Positions 1 to 9,000 of a DNA stretch of 64,000 bases are shown piece by piece. Every line of letters starts with the position of its first letter. Within the stretch, counting starts at the first letter, position 1. Source of the stretch: CAZWVA01 sp964636885. Lineage in GTDB: Bacteria; Desulfobacterota_D; UBA1144; Nemesobacterales; CSP1-2. A program made the translations under genes and the position numbers. The notes under the pieces are model-generated. The model ran no database searches. It saw only the letters and a program-made list of their open reading frames with translations, and was not told the origin of the DNA. The stretch covers positions 30,973 through 94,972 of the forward strand of contig CAZWVA010000003.1 of NCBI GenBank assembly GCA_964636885.1, read 5' to 3'.

Positions 1-243
1 GCAAAAAAAGGGGGAGGCATCAGAGAGACCTTCATAGTGAGGAAGGTTTCCTATGGAGTGGGGGTAGAAAGGATCTTCCCTCTCCATTCACCGCTTATAC
101 AAACGATAGAGGTTAAAAAGCAGGGAAGGGTGAGAAGGGCAAAGCTCTACTACATAAGGGGACGTTCAAAGAAGGCCAGTAGGATAAAGGAAAGGGCAGG
201 TTTCGATAAGAAGGCAAAGGAACTAAACGAGTCCCATGAATAA
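1..243 (+). CDS. rplS: 50S ribosomal protein L19 (C-terminal part)
   Basis: This is the last 80 codons of ribosomal protein L19, which sits at the interface of the 30S and 50S subunits. The open frame runs in from the window edge in frame 1, so the 5' end is missing. The L19 signature YGVGVERIFPLHSP is intact, followed by the basic segment RRAKLYYIRG. The tail of about 20 residues after the core is rich in Lys and Glu, as in many L19 proteins. The stop is TAA at 241-243. It converges on the phosphatidyltransferase gene downstream, and no clear terminator is seen between them. Confidence 0.95.
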   Translation, partial: AKKGGGIRETFIVRKVSYGVGVERIFPLHSPLIQTIEVKKQGRVRRAKLYYIRGRSKKASRIKERAGFDKKAKELNESHE

Positions 244-309
244 AGCCGTTAAAACCGAGAGGGAATCGCTGAATTATTCCTTCATTTGGCTGTTACCGTT
301 TAAGTGGAT

Positions 310-1020
310 TTAGGAGATGATTTTCCCTCCCGATTCCCTTTCCCTCAGCCTCTTCATCACGTGAACCATTCTGTGGATAGCCGTATATGTGGAGAATAAG
401 AGGATCACGAGGAGTGCGAATTTAACCGGATAATCCGCCGTCCCGAATCCAAGCCCGGAGGTTATGATGTTCCCCAAGAAGTTGAATATGGAAAGCACAC
501 CGAGGTATACTACCCTCTCCGTTCTCTGCATTATCCCCACTTCGCAGTCAACTCCCAAACCCTCTGCCCTTGCCCTCGTATAACTCACCATCATAGTTGA
601 GCTGAGTATGAGGAATACGACGTAAGAGAACAGGCTTTCATGAAAGTAACTGAGAAGCCCGAGGTAGATAAACGCCTCGGAAAACCTGTCAAGACAGGAA
701 TCGAAAAACGCCCCGTGTTGACTGCTTAATCCCTGCGCCCTTGCTACACGTCCATCGAATATATCGAATGTCGACCCGGCAAGGAGAAGGATACCCGCGA
801 GGAAAATCCATCCCATATGGAATAGGAATCCCGTTATAATGGAGACTATCAGTGTCGTAATAGTGAGGATATTAGGATGGATCCTCTGTTCTATCAGATA
901 GTCCTCTATCGGGCGTATCATAACCAACCACCACGTTTTGATCCCTACCCCTAAAAGCTTTGACGAAGGCGGCTCTTTCCTCCCCTTGGCCCTATCTACT
1001 ACTTCCTCAGGAACGGACAT
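310..1020 (-). CDS. CDP-alcohol phosphatidyltransferase family protein
   Basis: An integral-membrane enzyme of 236 residues that transfers a phosphatidyl group from CDP-diacylglycerol (or a related CDP-alcohol) to an alcohol acceptor in phospholipid synthesis. The family signature D-x2-D-G-x2-A-R-x8-G-x3-D-x3-D is complete: Asp86, Asp89, Gly90, Gly103, Asp107 and Asp111. About six hydrophobic segments surround it. The roughly 35 residues before the first membrane segment are polar. The acceptor (glycerol phosphate, inositol phosphate, serine or another alcohol) cannot be read from the motif, so no symbol is given. It is monocistronic, with about 240 bp of non-coding DNA upstream. Confidence 0.85.
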   Translation of the reverse strand: MSVPEEVVDRAKGRKEPPSSKLLGVGIKTWWLVMIRPIEDYLIEQRIHPNILTITTLIVSIITGFLFHMGWIFLAGILLLAGSTFDIFDGRVARAQGLSSQHGAFFDSCLDRFSEAFIYLGLLSYFHESLFSYVVFLILSSTMMVSYTRARAEGLGVDCEVGIMQRTERVVYLGVLSIFNFLGNIITSGLGFGTADYPVKFALLVILLFSTYTAIHRMVHVMKRLRERESGGKIIS

Positions 1021-1261
1021 GTAAGGCTCCTCGCTATGCGTTTATTACGAACCCACTTAAATCACGAAAGTAACCGTAGAAGACCCATCTGATTTATAGG
1101 TAATGGATACTTCCCCAATCACCAAATTCAACCACAGTCCCAAGATCGGTATAACTCGCTTTTATAGTGACTTGTACGTTTAGACATAATTTTAGCCGTA
1201 AAAATGGGAAATTTAAATATCGAGGCGTACTGAAAAACCGCTTGTGTCTATACGTGCCCTT

Positions 1262-2593
1262 TCAATCATTCGGAGTGATGAGAAACGACTGTATTCCCCT
1301 TTCCCGTTTCCTTAGATCGTGTCCAAAGAGCCTAGCTTCCCCTATCGTCCGAAAGGCTCCGATCCTTACCCGGTGCCAGGTTCCCATTCTCGGAATCTCG
1401 GCCCGTTTTACAAAGGCCGGATACCCCCTTGATTTCAGCCCCTCCGCAAGATCCCTGGCATCGCTTTCACTCTTAAAAGAGGCCACTTGAACTGTATAGA
1501 TTCCATACGCCTCAACCGTAGTTGCAGGCGCCGTATCTGTTGGTGCGTTTTCTTCATTCTCGGCCTTCACATCTATTGGTTCCTTTTGAGTGGGTGAAGA
1601 TGGGGCCTCGATTTTTAGGGACTTTGGTTCCGTCTTCTCCTCTTGATTCTTGAAGACGTTAGGGGTTTGGGTGGGCAGCGGTTCTTTCTCTTCCGTTTCG
1701 GTAGGGGTCGGTATCTGTATGTATTTGGAGACCAGGGAGAAATTCATCTGACTGGCTTCTACCCTCCTCCTATGAGAGGGGGCTGGGATCTGTTCTTCTG
1801 TCTTAACCTCTTCTTGCTCTGGCGGAGTGGGCGTTTTCTTGACGGGGGTTTTTTCGTCGGCCTTTGTCTTTATCGTCTTCTCTTTAGGGATTGAATCGAT
1901 CTTTATGACTCTGAGATTCTTAAACCCCCGCCTTAATACCGACTTTCCCTCCCTAAGCTCCATCTGTGTTTGTCCTATAACCTCTCTCGGACTCTTAAAT
2001 ACGAGCCTTCTTGGCGACTCGGCAATCAGGTTTACCTCCTTACCCCCTATCTTTAGATTCGTGGTATCGAAGTCTCCATCGAATGGTCCCTTAATCTGAG
2101 CCGCTTCACCAGCCTGCCCTATAATCGGAAACTCGTACTCAAATGCGTTAGGATTGGGGACTTGCTCCATGGATGTTGGTGCAGTCCGGACGGGAACAGC
2201 GGCTCTTACGAGTTCATTCCCTTTATCATCCCTTAGAACGATATAGGTCACCCCACCTGTTATTCCGGGTGGAATAGTCCATTTAACGTTTCTCCCGGAG
2301 GTTGGCCTTTTCTCTCTTTCCAGCTCAAGGGAGTACTCACTTAGCTCTTTCTCATTCCTCCTCTTTTCGTCTTCGGTCTTACCCTCCGGCTCTAAGACCA
2401 CGGTGGCCGAGATCCTGTCTCCTGAGGCGAGACCATCAGGTATATAGACCTTGACGTCTCCCTTCTCGGTCTCCAGTATGGCGATATAGAGCCCTGAGGC
2501 GGCATCGATTTTAACCTCCTGGCCAAGGGTATAAAAGGGAAATAGGACAGCCAATATAAAAGGAACCGCTAAACCCCGACTTGCGAGTTTCAT
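1262..2593 (-). CDS. secreted SPOR-domain protein
   Basis: A 443-residue protein with an N-terminal signal peptide (hydrophobic stretch at about residues 8-22). A beta-rich region of about 220 residues follows, then a low-complexity Lys/Glu/Pro/Thr linker (about 235-355) and a C-terminal SPOR domain (about 362-441, beginning YTVQVASFKSESDA). SPOR domains bind peptidoglycan stripped of stem peptides, usually at division septa. The gene lies 25 bp downstream of another SPOR gene with a closely similar C-terminal domain, so the two look like a duplicated domain on different anchors: this one periplasmic, the neighbour membrane-bound. The N-terminal region is not recognised. Confidence 0.75.
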   Translation of the reverse strand: MKLASRGLAVPFILAVLFPFYTLGQEVKIDAASGLYIAILETEKGDVKVYIPDGLASGDRISATVVLEPEGKTEDEKRRNEKELSEYSLELEREKRPTSGRNVKWTIPPGITGGVTYIVLRDDKGNELVRAAVPVRTAPTSMEQVPNPNAFEYEFPIIGQAGEAAQIKGPFDGDFDTTNLKIGGKEVNLIAESPRRLVFKSPREVIGQTQMELREGKSVLRRGFKNLRVIKIDSIPKEKTIKTKADEKTPVKKTPTPPEQEEVKTEEQIPAPSHRRRVEASQMNFSLVSKYIQIPTPTETEEKEPLPTQTPNVFKNQEEKTEPKSLKIEAPSSPTQKEPIDVKAENEENAPTDTAPATTVEAYGIYTVQVASFKSESDARDLAEGLKSRGYPAFVKRAEIPRMGTWHRVRIGAFRTIGEARLFGHDLRKRERGIQSFLITPND

Positions 2594-2618
2594 GTAGACT
2601 TCTGCTATTCTCTACCTT

Positions 2619-3380
2619 TCAATCGTTTACCGTTATGAATACCAGTTTTACGACGTCTGGCTCCCGGTTCTTTAGGTTATCCCCGTATGTTTTTGCGTCC
2701 TGCCTGGTCTTAAACGTCCCTACGCGTGCCCTATACCAGGTTCCTTGCCCCGGTATATCCACCCGTCTTATAAAAACCGGATACCCTCTTGATATAAGGG
2801 GTTCTACGAGTCTTTTGGCCTTCTCCTCGTCTTGAAAGGCCCCTATCTGAACCGTGTATTTCCCCCCGGGCTGGATTGCGGGCAGGACCGCTATACGCTT
2901 ATTTGCCGTCTCCCCTTTCTCGCCTTCGGCCTTCGCCGCCCCTTCATTTTCATTGTAAGGCGGAGTGGGAGTCGGTGTCTTCTCAACCTCCGCTACCTCC
3001 GGTTCTGTTTTCTTCTCCGACTGTACTCCGGTTGGAAGCGGTGTATTCTCGGCTATCTCTCCATTTGTGGTGGGGGTTTCTGAGGTCACGGGTTTTTCAA
3101 TACCCATTTCCGTTTCGGATTCCGCTTCTCCTCTAACGGGGGCAGGGATTTTTTCGACTATCCCTTCTCCCTCCTCGTTTACCAGCGGGCTCTTCTCTAG
3201 CTCGGCGACCCTCTGGCTCGGAGGCTCTATATAGCCCTTTTCCCTAACCGTCTCCATCCTTTCATGATTCCCGAGTTCCCTCCCCACGATTACACCAAGG
3301 CTAAAAGAAAGAACGAATAGAATCAGGAATCCCAAAAACAGGTAAAGCGTCTTACGGGTATCCGGTCTTCTATTACCCAT
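2619..3380 (-). CDS. membrane-anchored SPOR-domain protein
   Basis: A 253-residue protein with a short basic N-terminus and one transmembrane helix (about residues 11-31). A charged, Pro/Thr/Glu-rich periplasmic linker follows, then a C-terminal SPOR domain (about 172-251, starting YTVQIGAFQDEEKA). The architecture matches FtsN/DedD-like division proteins, but length and linker do not allow a specific assignment. It begins 3 bp after the argS stop and is followed by a second SPOR gene, so argS and the two SPOR genes probably form one transcript. The two SPOR domains share long runs, such as the RGYP turn and a G-T-W block. Confidence 0.8.
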   Translation of the reverse strand: MGNRRPDTRKTLYLFLGFLILFVLSFSLGVIVGRELGNHERMETVREKGYIEPPSQRVAELEKSPLVNEEGEGIVEKIPAPVRGEAESETEMGIEKPVTSETPTTNGEIAENTPLPTGVQSEKKTEPEVAEVEKTPTPTPPYNENEGAAKAEGEKGETANKRIAVLPAIQPGGKYTVQIGAFQDEEKAKRLVEPLISRGYPVFIRRVDIPGQGTWYRARVGTFKTRQDAKTYGDNLKNREPDVVKLVFITVND

Positions 3381-3383
3381 GAA

Positions 3384-5069
3384 TCACATCCTTTCCGGTG
3401 CGGAGACACCGAGTAGCCTGAGTCCGTTTTTTATAACCGTCTTAACACAACCGACGAGGTATAACCTGGCACTGGTTAACCTAGCATCGTCACCTATGAT
3501 TCTATTCCTATTATAATAGATGTGAAATTGAGATGCCATCTCCTGAAGATAGAAGGCTATCTTGTGGGGTGAAAGGGATAGAGCGCTTTCAACTACCGTA
3601 TCGGGAAAGAGGAGAAGCTTTTTTATGATTTCTATCTCTTCGGGAAGGGTAAGCAGGTTTAAGAACCCCTTTGAAGGAGACAGTCCCTTCTCTCCTGCCT
3701 TTTCAAACACGCTCCCGATTCTTGCGTGTGCGTACTGGATGTAGTAGACCGGATTTTCACTCGACTCCTTCTTTGCCAGATCGAGGTCGAAGTCCAGATG
3801 GGCGTCTGAGCTTCGCATAAGGAGGAAAAAACGCATCACGTCTGGTCCCACTTCTCTTATAACCTCTCGCATCGTGACGTAGCTTCCCGCACGCTTTGAC
3901 ATAGAGACCTCCTGTCCTTCTCTCACTAGCCTTACGAATTGGATTAGAACCACCCGAAGGCAGGAGTCGTCAAAACCCAGTGCCCTTAGGGCCGCTTTTA
4001 AACGTGCAACGTGGCTAAAGTGGTCTGCCCCCCATACGTTTATGAGCCTTTTAAATCCCCTCTCGATTTTATCGTAGTGGTAGGCGATGTCGGAGAGGAA
4101 GTATGTAGGGCTACCGTCTCTCTTTACAAGAACCCAGTCCTGTGAATCTCCGAAATGGGAGGCCTTAAACCAGAGGGCGCCCTCCCTTTCCTCCAGGGCT
4201 CCGCGCTCTCTCAATCTGTCTTTTACAATACCGAGTTTGTTTTTACCACCCGGCTCCAGTGGATGCCCGTGAAGCTCTTCTTTCTCGCTGTACCAGTTAT
4301 CGAAACCCACTCCGAGTGCAGCTAGGTCCCTCCTTATCTCTTCTAGGAGCCTGTTCTTTGCGTATTCCCTGCAGTAATCTATGGATTCCTGCTCCTGGTT
4401 TTCTTCTACGATGAGGTCTCTTCCCCTTTTGTCTCTGATCTCAGAGGCGATTTCCCTTATATAATCCCCGTAGTAGCCGTCTTCTGGCATACCCCTCTCT
4501 ATTCCGAAGAGCCCCTGGTATCTTCTATAGACGGATAGCCCAAGGAGATCCATCTGTCTTCCAGCATCATTTATATAGAACTCCCTCGTAACATGAAAGC
4601 CAGACGCCTCCAGGATATTTGAAATCGTATCTCCGACGACGGCGTTTCTTGCGTGTCCCATATGGAGGTATCCCGTAGGGTTTGCACTCACGAATTCTAC
4701 TATCACACTTTCTCCCCTTCCTAGGTCGGATTTCCCAAAGTTTTCTCCTAGTTCTTCGATCTCCGTGAGCCTGTTTATTATTGCGACTTCCCTTATGAAG
4801 AAGTTTATGAATCCGGCTCCTGCAACCTCGACCCTCTCGAATATATCCGTTCCCTCTTCGGGCAGATTCTGAACGATGAGTTCAGCGACCTCCCTTGGCT
4901 TCTTCCCAAGCCTTTTAGAGAGGATGAGAGCGATATTCGTCGAGAAATCCCCAAACTCCCTCTTCCTGGGGGTTTCGATCTCTATCTCTACTGGAAGATC
5001 CACGGAACCACCCGCTCTTCTAATGGTCTCTATAGACCCGCTTATCAGTCTTTTAATATCCTCTTTCAT
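3384..5069 (-). CDS. argS: arginyl-tRNA synthetase
   Basis: Class I arginyl-tRNA synthetase of 561 residues, the usual length. It charges tRNA-Arg with arginine in the cytoplasm. The N-terminal additional domain (about 1-100) is present. The HIGH-type motif reads HMGH inside NPTGYLHMGHARNA, and the KMSKS loop reads MSKRAG. The C-terminal DALR anticodon-binding domain ends with the conserved NGLRLLGVSAPERM. It heads an operon with the two SPOR genes. Confidence 0.96.
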   Translation of the reverse strand: MKEDIKRLISGSIETIRRAGGSVDLPVEIEIETPRKREFGDFSTNIALILSKRLGKKPREVAELIVQNLPEEGTDIFERVEVAGAGFINFFIREVAIINRLTEIEELGENFGKSDLGRGESVIVEFVSANPTGYLHMGHARNAVVGDTISNILEASGFHVTREFYINDAGRQMDLLGLSVYRRYQGLFGIERGMPEDGYYGDYIREIASEIRDKRGRDLIVEENQEQESIDYCREYAKNRLLEEIRRDLAALGVGFDNWYSEKEELHGHPLEPGGKNKLGIVKDRLRERGALEEREGALWFKASHFGDSQDWVLVKRDGSPTYFLSDIAYHYDKIERGFKRLINVWGADHFSHVARLKAALRALGFDDSCLRVVLIQFVRLVREGQEVSMSKRAGSYVTMREVIREVGPDVMRFFLLMRSSDAHLDFDLDLAKKESSENPVYYIQYAHARIGSVFEKAGEKGLSPSKGFLNLLTLPEEIEIIKKLLLFPDTVVESALSLSPHKIAFYLQEMASQFHIYYNRNRIIGDDARLTSARLYLVGCVKTVIKNGLRLLGVSAPERM

Positions 5070-5136
5070 TTCAGCTTAAAAATTACACAATAAGCTTAGG
5101 AGTTACAACAAACACGGAGAGGGATTAAGGGTTATA

Positions 5137-5760
5137 TTATCCCTGCGTAACCAGTTCGCGAGATAGATGCGTTACGTCGTTTATGACGTCCACTATAAAA
5201 CGCCCGTTTCTAAAGAGTACGAGGTTCTTTGACGCGGCTTGAAGCTTAAACCTTGGGAATTCATTAAGGCCGACGTCAGTAAACTTGCAGAGAAGCGTTA
5301 TAATGGTGAGGTTATGGCTCACCGTGACGACTGTCTCTTCCGGGTGTCTATACCTTATCCTTTCTATAACCCTCCAGGCCCTATCTTGAACCTCTTTTAG
5401 GGATTCTCCTCCAGGGAGCCTGACCGATTCTGCGTTTTCCTTCCATTCCCTTAGGAGGTCGGCGTATCTCTCCCTTATCTCGACGAATGTGAGCCCTTCA
5501 AAATCGCCCTGATACATCTCCCTAAGGCCCGGCTCGATTTGGACGGGAAGGTTATGGTACTTTGCTATCGCCTTTGCCGTATCGGACGCCCTTTTTAAGT
5601 CGCTTGAGTAGATGGCGGAGATCCTCTCGTTCCTGAGGGATAGAGCCAGTTCCACTATCTGTCTCCTTCCGTTTTCGTTTAATTCAACATCTGAGAACCC
5701 CTGGCATCTACCCTCTCGATTCCATTCGGTTTCTCCGTGACGGACAAGTATGAGATTCAC
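5137..5760 (-). CDS. histidine phosphatase family protein (phosphoglycerate-mutase-like)
   Basis: A 207-residue branch-1 histidine phosphatase. The catalytic RHGE motif is at the very N-terminus (His8, in LVRHGETEWN), and the second catalytic His lies in VTVSHNLTI. The family includes cofactor-dependent phosphoglycerate mutase, alpha-ribazole phosphatase (CobC) and broad-range sugar phosphatases. At 207 residues it lacks the longer insertions of true dPGM, so a small-molecule phosphatase is more likely. It has no cobalamin genes beside it. It starts right at the edge of a 68-bp gap after argS. Confidence 0.85.
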   Translation of the reverse strand: MNLILVRHGETEWNREGRCQGFSDVELNENGRRQIVELALSLRNERISAIYSSDLKRASDTAKAIAKYHNLPVQIEPGLREMYQGDFEGLTFVEIRERYADLLREWKENAESVRLPGGESLKEVQDRAWRVIERIRYRHPEETVVTVSHNLTIITLLCKFTDVGLNEFPRFKLQAASKNLVLFRNGRFIVDVINDVTHLSRELVTQG

Positions 5761-5849
5761 GGGTTTGCCTCCTTGATCTCGGTATTGTAGTAGAGAAGCA
5801 ACCGAGGAGTCTGGTCGAGTTTGAAATATGAACCTCTTCCGATTTCATA

Positions 5850-6869
5850 TTAAGGGGAAAACGTAACCTCCACGCCTTCGGTCTTTGCCATTTCTAGGAG
5901 CTCAGGCGGGGGAGGGGTTAGGGGAGCCGCCTTGTAAATAGCCTTAACGCAGAAATCATCAAAGGCGGGGTTTCCCGACGGTTCCTCCACCCTGACATCA
6001 TAGACCTTCCCACTTTCGTCTATCCTAAAAACCACAACCGTCTTAAGGTCCGCATCTGTGTTTATGGTCTGAGGGATCTTCCACTTGCTCTTTATCTCCT
6101 CACGTATCCTCTGTATAAAGAGACTTGTGACCATCCCGCTTGAGGCCCCGCTTCCCGATCGTCCGATCTGACCTCTATTCTGCTGTGTTCCCGCTTCCCC
6201 GTATGAATCGGATTCGGCAACCCGCTTCTCTTCCTCGACGCTTTTCTCTATGTCCTCAATAACGCTCCTCCTCCTCTTATCCGCCACGCTTTTTTCCATA
6301 TCCTCAAGTACGCTTCGTCTTATATCCTCAAAGCTGGCTTCCTTTTTCTTCTGGGTCTCTTTCTGTGAGGCGGTCTTGGGGGATTCTGTTGGCTTTGGTT
6401 TTTCGAAGACCCTCTTTTCCTTCTGTTTTTCCTTTGAATCGAGTACCACTACGTTCTTTTTGGGTTCTTCCTTTATTTTTGGAGGCTCCTCCTTCTTGAT
6501 TTCCTTTGGCGGTTCCTTCCTTTCCGGTTTAGAGACCTCTGTCTTTTCCTCCTTGGGTTTCTCCTCCTTTACTACCTTTGGCGGTTCTTCCTTTTTCACT
6601 TCGGTTTTTTGCGGCTCTTCCCTCTTGGACCCGGAAGGGGGTTCCTTCTTCTCCATTTGGGATGGTCTTACTTCGCTTCCGCCCGAGCCTTCCAGTTCTG
6701 AGATGGACACCAACCTTCCTTCTATCGACTGTGGTTCTCCTGAGTACTTGGGTGTTCCAAGCCCCCAGAAAAGGGCCAGGATCAATATGGCTCCGTGGAG
6801 GGAAAGAGAAAGGACTATTCCCCAAAACCAATAAGACTTCCCTGAGCTTTCGAGCCTTGAAGAACCCAT
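5850..6869 (-). CDS. TonB/TolA-family energy-transducing protein
   Basis: A 339-residue periplasm-spanning protein. A single N-terminal transmembrane helix (about 14-37) is followed by a Pro/Lys/Glu-rich stalk (about 70-220) and a C-terminal TonB/TolA domain (about 245-339). Such proteins carry proton-motive energy from an ExbB/ExbD or TolQ/TolR motor to the outer membrane. The gene starts 2 bp after the exbD/tolR-like stop, and exbB/tolQ precedes that, so the three form one operon. With no tolB or pal in view, a TonB or a TolA role cannot be separated. Confidence 0.85.
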   Translation of the reverse strand: MGSSRLESSGKSYWFWGIVLSLSLHGAILILALFWGLGTPKYSGEPQSIEGRLVSISELEGSGGSEVRPSQMEKKEPPSGSKREEPQKTEVKKEEPPKVVKEEKPKEEKTEVSKPERKEPPKEIKKEEPPKIKEEPKKNVVVLDSKEKQKEKRVFEKPKPTESPKTASQKETQKKKEASFEDIRRSVLEDMEKSVADKRRRSVIEDIEKSVEEEKRVAESDSYGEAGTQQNRGQIGRSGSGASSGMVTSLFIQRIREEIKSKWKIPQTINTDADLKTVVVFRIDESGKVYDVRVEEPSGNPAFDDFCVKAIYKAAPLTPPPPELLEMAKTEGVEVTFSP

Positions 6870-6871
6870 CT

Positions 6872-7321
6872 CTACTTTAAAGAACCGTTCGTCGACGGGG
6901 GTTCCGTGACGAGACCCAGCTTATTCACCCCTGCCTTTTTTATCTCTGCCATAACCTCCATCACGGTGCCATAGGGGACATTGGAGTCGGCCCTAAGAAA
7001 TACGTCTTCCTCTTCTACGTTCTTCCCATGGCTCCTCATAAGTGTGCGGATCTCCCCTTTGAGTTCCGAAAGGAGGTACTTTTTCTTTTCTATAAATATC
7101 TCCCCTTTTTCGTTTAACGTTATAACGATCTTTTTTTCCCTCTCGGCCGCAGGCATGGGTTTCGATTCTATCTTCGGTAGATTGACGTCAACCCCCTGAT
7201 ATAGGATCGGGGCAGTAACCATAAAGATAACGAGAAGCACGAGCATAACGTCAACAAGAGGTGTGACGTTTATCTCCGAAAGTACGGTACGCCCTTCATT
7301 GTTATTGCCCTTCATGCCCAT
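6872..7321 (-). CDS. ExbD/TolR-family biopolymer transporter
   Basis: A 149-residue inner-membrane motor subunit with one transmembrane helix (about 21-43). The helix includes the conserved proton-path Asp (Asp24 in TPLVDVMLVLLV), followed by a periplasmic domain. It pairs with the ExbB/TolQ protein encoded 12 bp upstream and hands force to the TonB/TolA protein encoded 2 bp downstream. Length and topology are standard for the family. Confidence 0.92.
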   Translation of the reverse strand: MGMKGNNNEGRTVLSEINVTPLVDVMLVLLVIFMVTAPILYQGVDVNLPKIESKPMPAAEREKKIVITLNEKGEIFIEKKKYLLSELKGEIRTLMRSHGKNVEEEDVFLRADSNVPYGTVMEVMAEIKKAGVNKLGLVTEPPSTNGSLK

Positions 7322-7333
7322 GTTAGACCTCTA

Positions 7334-8098
7334 CTACATCTTTGCAATGTATCTCTCTACTATGTTTAGAAACTCGGCGGAGAAATTCTCCATCTCCACG
7401 GCTATCCTTTTTACCCTGTTTACGAAGTAGTTATATGCGACAACCGCTGGAATCGCCGCTGCAAGCCCAACGGCTGTAGCGATTAGGGCCTCGGCGATTC
7501 CAGGAGCGACAGCCTGGAGCGTGGGTACTCCCTGACGGCTTGCGAGTCCGATAAAGGACGTCATTATTCCCCAGACCGTGCCAAAGAGGCCGATAAATGG
7601 AGCAGTGCTTCCCGTTGTAGCGAGGAAGATGAGAGAACTCTCAAGCCTAGATATCTCTGAGGACATCGCCTTTTTCATGGCCCTTTCCACAAGCTCTACG
7701 ACACCGAGTTCGGCGGGAACCATCTCTGGATTGGCCTTGACCTCAGGGTTTTGGGTTACCCCACCCGTTCTTGGCTTCCTGATCTTTAGGAGCTCTCCGT
7801 ATCCAGCTCTAAAAAGCTCTGCTATAGGTCCCCTCAAATGCCTCGTTGACGAGAACAGGTTACCAAAGTTGCCACTGACCTGATAGGAGTCCAAGAACCT
7901 CTCAGACTCCCTTGCTGCCCTTCTGAGGATGAAGAGCTTGGAGAATATGATCATCCATGAGATTACGGACATGAGGATGAGGAGAAAAAGGACGGCTTTA
8001 ACCACCGGCCCTGCCGTCGTGATAAGGTTGATCACCTTAATCTGCTCTACCTGTGGAGCTTCGGCAACCTGTAAGACAAAATATATCCAGTTTATCAT
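7334..8098 (-). CDS. ExbB/TolQ-family proton channel protein
   Basis: A 254-residue MotA/TolQ/ExbB-domain protein with three transmembrane segments (about 31-52, about 155-177 and about 195-220). It forms the proton channel of a TonB- or Tol-type motor in the inner membrane. The block GLFGTVWGIMTSFIGL is the family hallmark. The cytoplasmic loop between TM1 and TM2 carries a Pro/Asn-rich insertion (about 105-125) that is longer than in E. coli TolQ. It is the first gene of the three-gene operon, with about 255 bp upstream to a divergent gene. Confidence 0.92.
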   Translation of the reverse strand: MINWIYFVLQVAEAPQVEQIKVINLITTAGPVVKAVLFLLILMSVISWMIIFSKLFILRRAARESERFLDSYQVSGNFGNLFSSTRHLRGPIAELFRAGYGELLKIRKPRTGGVTQNPEVKANPEMVPAELGVVELVERAMKKAMSSEISRLESSLIFLATTGSTAPFIGLFGTVWGIMTSFIGLASRQGVPTLQAVAPGIAEALIATAVGLAAAIPAVVAYNYFVNRVKRIAVEMENFSAEFLNIVERYIAKM

Positions 8099-8353
8099 TT
8101 TCGTTTAACCTTTCTGATTTATGGAATTGGGATAAATCAAATTGAGATCGGCGGTCTTAAACCAATCGAACCTTTCATTAAACATAAATTCTTCCATATA
8201 TGGAACCCAAAATCAAATACCTCCTTGAAGAGTAGAGAATAGAGAGGCCATTATAGAACCCTTCTACACGATAACCCTGAGTGTTTAAAGGGGTCTTATT
8301 GCCTCTTATTCAAGACCCACGGTATTATACGGTGAAAAACAGGGAGGTGCTGG

Positions 8354-8803
8354 ATGAAACGGGTAATGCCTGCGGTTCTTTTTCTCTTTCTATACCGGGC
8401 GTTATTCTCCCCTATAGACCACTCACAGGCTGAGGAGGGCAGGTACCAGTTGGTTATAGAGGAGAGCTACTATGCCGTAAGGTCGGAGGACGAGGACGGG
8501 TTTCTTGAGATTTATAGGACTAGGGTTTTTCCCTTCTGGAGGGAGATAAAGAAGATGGGTTTAATTGAGGGAGATATAGAGATGTATTCAGAGAGGATAC
8601 ACTCTCTGAAGCCCCGCTGGACGTTTAAGACGGTCGTCAGGTTTAAGAATTATGCGGCAATAGATAAGTGGCTAGAGAAAAGAGACGAGGTCTTTAACAG
8701 GCTATTTCCGGGCGAGGGAGGGTATAAGGGGCTTAGCAGACGGATTAAAGCGATAACGGAGGAGCACTGGGACGAATTCATAAGGGAGGTTCCTCTTGAG
8801 TAG
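8354..8803 (+). CDS. hypothetical secreted protein
   Basis: I do not recognise this 149-residue protein. It starts with a basic, hydrophobic segment (residues 1-27, ending near SQAEEG) that looks like a signal peptide. The rest is helical and rich in Glu, Arg and aromatic residues. The start is supported by a GGAGG-like ribosome binding site about 8 bp upstream. It stands alone on the plus strand, divergent from the ExbB/TolQ operon and convergent with the SMP-30 gene. Confidence 0.6.
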   Translation: MKRVMPAVLFLFLYRALFSPIDHSQAEEGRYQLVIEESYYAVRSEDEDGFLEIYRTRVFPFWREIKKMGLIEGDIEMYSERIHSLKPRWTFKTVVRFKNYAAIDKWLEKRDEVFNRLFPGEGGYKGLSRRIKAITEEHWDEFIREVPLE

Positions 8804-9000
8804 CCGTCTAATCCCCTTACATTGACATAAGGTCGGTATTGGCCAGCGCCAAGCCACTTAAAAACCGTGGGAATGGCATTCGTGCGATATCCTGAATGAA
8901 TCAAGGTCGAATGTCAGACTCTAGTAGTTCCAGACACTCGGTGAAAGACGTTTTAAAAATCCATTTTCAGATGCCCTCGTTATCTCGTTTTGGGATACCC

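Noticed and set aside
6250..6834. 194-codon plus-strand open frame opposite the TonB-like gene
   Set aside because: It is the antisense shadow of the Lys/Glu-rich stalk; its Phe/Ser-rich translation is an artefact of that composition.
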